Source: Bacillus sp. NTK071 (GTDB taxonomy: Bacteria; Bacillota; Bacilli; Bacillales; Guptibacillaceae). Taken from it: a stretch of 64,000 nucleotides of DNA. Below, one piece after another: positions 63,578 to 64,000 of this stretch (within the stretch, counting starts at the first letter, position 1; each line of letters starts with the position of its first letter). The position numbers and the translations under genes were made by a program. The stretch spans positions 558,001 to 622,000 of the forward strand of contig NZ_JAFKOI010000001.1 of NCBI RefSeq assembly GCF_017303315.1, read 5' to 3'. Below the pieces are notes generated by a model. It was not told the origin of the DNA and did not search any database. It was given only the letters and a program-made list of their open reading frames with translations.

Positions 63578-64000
63578 ATGAAAGAACTAATACAAGAATG
63601 GCAAATGGCATTACGTGCTGAAATTGCACATCTGAAGAAATATGGAAGTAGACCATACAAAATTGTAAATGGACAAATATTATCTTCTAAAGATGACTTC
63701 CGCTATTACTTTGACGCCGTTATGCCTATTCAGATTCCAACCGGCTCAAAGGTGCGAATTGAGATGGGAGATGTAAAGCGTGAGGGGAGAATACTCTCTT
63801 CAGAAGGTAAGAATATCATTCTTTCCTTAGAAGGTGGGTTTGGTGACCTTATAGGTGAAGCGGATCTTTATCACGACCCATGGGAGCTACTCGACGAACT
63901 ACATGAACGGTTAGAGGAAATTAAGAAAAGCAAACGCAGGTTAGCAAGAGTTAAAAATATGATGAATCCACCAGAAATTACGAAGCATCCGGAAGGAAAA
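63578..64000 (+). CDS. N-terminal part of a superfamily 1 helicase-like protein
   Basis: Start ATG 63578 with AAAGGAAG upstream; the frame runs off the right edge after 141 codons. The visible part, with EWQMALRAEIAHLKKYGS, RYYFDAVMPIQIPTGSKVRIE, REGRILSSEGKNIILSLEG and DLYHDPWELLDELHERLEEI, resembles the N-terminal beta-rich domain of Bacillus AAA/DEAD-type superfamily 1 helicases as I remember them. No Walker motif is inside the window, so the call rests on N-terminal resemblance only. Confidence 0.5.
   Translation, partial: MKELIQEWQMALRAEIAHLKKYGSRPYKIVNGQILSSKDDFRYYFDAVMPIQIPTGSKVRIEMGDVKREGRILSSEGKNIILSLEGGFGDLIGEADLYHDPWELLDELHERLEEIKKSKRRLARVKNMMNPPEITKHPEGK

Overview
The window is one contiguous stretch of chromosome from a low-to-mid GC Gram-positive bacterium of the family Bacillaceae. 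The evidence is the gene content and order: gltC divergent from gltAB, yojNO beside yojF-bshB2, rsbQP for energy-stress control of sigma-B, odhAB, a T-box leader before glycyl-tRNA synthetase, a SinI-type antirepressor, strong AGGAGG ribosome-binding sites, and TTG/GTG starts. The sequence cannot name the species; the GC-rich repeat at 13969-14196 resembles repeats I know from several halotolerant or alkaliphilic Bacillaceae. No tRNA, rRNA, CRISPR array, transposase or prophage was seen.

Layout. 1-4834: end of a thioredoxin-like gene, a small unknown gene, a c-di-GMP-I riboswitch in front of a SinI-domain gene, T-box/glyQS, a HAD phosphatase and a 14-helix MFS exporter. 4871-12076: the glutamate synthase locus gltC/gltAB. 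12079-13964: a 29-residue holin-like toxin peptide, then a quinone/aldehyde detoxification pair (ring-cleaving dioxygenase and mhqD) under an MhqR-like operator. 13969-17976: a MITE-like repeat, an SLH-anchored subtilase, a DUF948 gene and a decayed repeat copy. 17977-26894: rRNA methyltransferase-like gene, mug, yojNO, yojF-bshB2 (bacillithiol), an ABC-F protein, a MATE exporter and a DCC-family protein. 27071-29477: rsbQP. 29757-41611: a complete reductive pyrimidine degradation cluster. 41622-48425: quinone oxidoreductase, odhAB, GNAT and a small DUF gene. 48478-51951: YeeE/YedE transporter, bacterial nitric oxide synthase with an ABM-domain partner, DUF4395. 52028-58620: siderophore-type N-hydroxylase, another MITE-like repeat, several small genes, fatty acid hydroxylase, aldo/keto reductase, pirin and acyl-CoA dehydrogenase. 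58779-64000: small unknown gene, PBP4-type carboxypeptidase, a highly structured repeat, a voltage-sensor-like membrane protein, YeiH with a divergent LysR regulator, and the start of a helicase-like gene.

How the genes work together. The pyrimidine cluster encodes every step from uracil/thymine uptake (NCS1) through PreTA reduction, dihydropyrimidinase and beta-ureidopropionase to a beta-amino-acid transaminase and a CoA-acylating semialdehyde dehydrogenase, with a PucR regulator in the middle and two unknown small genes inside. GltC-GltAB assimilates the ammonia such pathways release. Electrophile defence is spread over the mhq pair, pirin, aldo/keto reductase, quinone oxidoreductase and bshB2; two of these loci share an almost identical operator.

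The strongest candidate for something undescribed is the leader at 542-783. A c-di-GMP-I aptamer is followed by a 7-base anti-Shine-Dalgarno sequence that overlaps the aptamer closing stem, so c-di-GMP would be expected to turn on translation of a SinI-like biofilm antirepressor directly. Next in interest are the MITE-like family with terminal inverted repeats in four states of decay, and the nested-hairpin element at 60631-60829.
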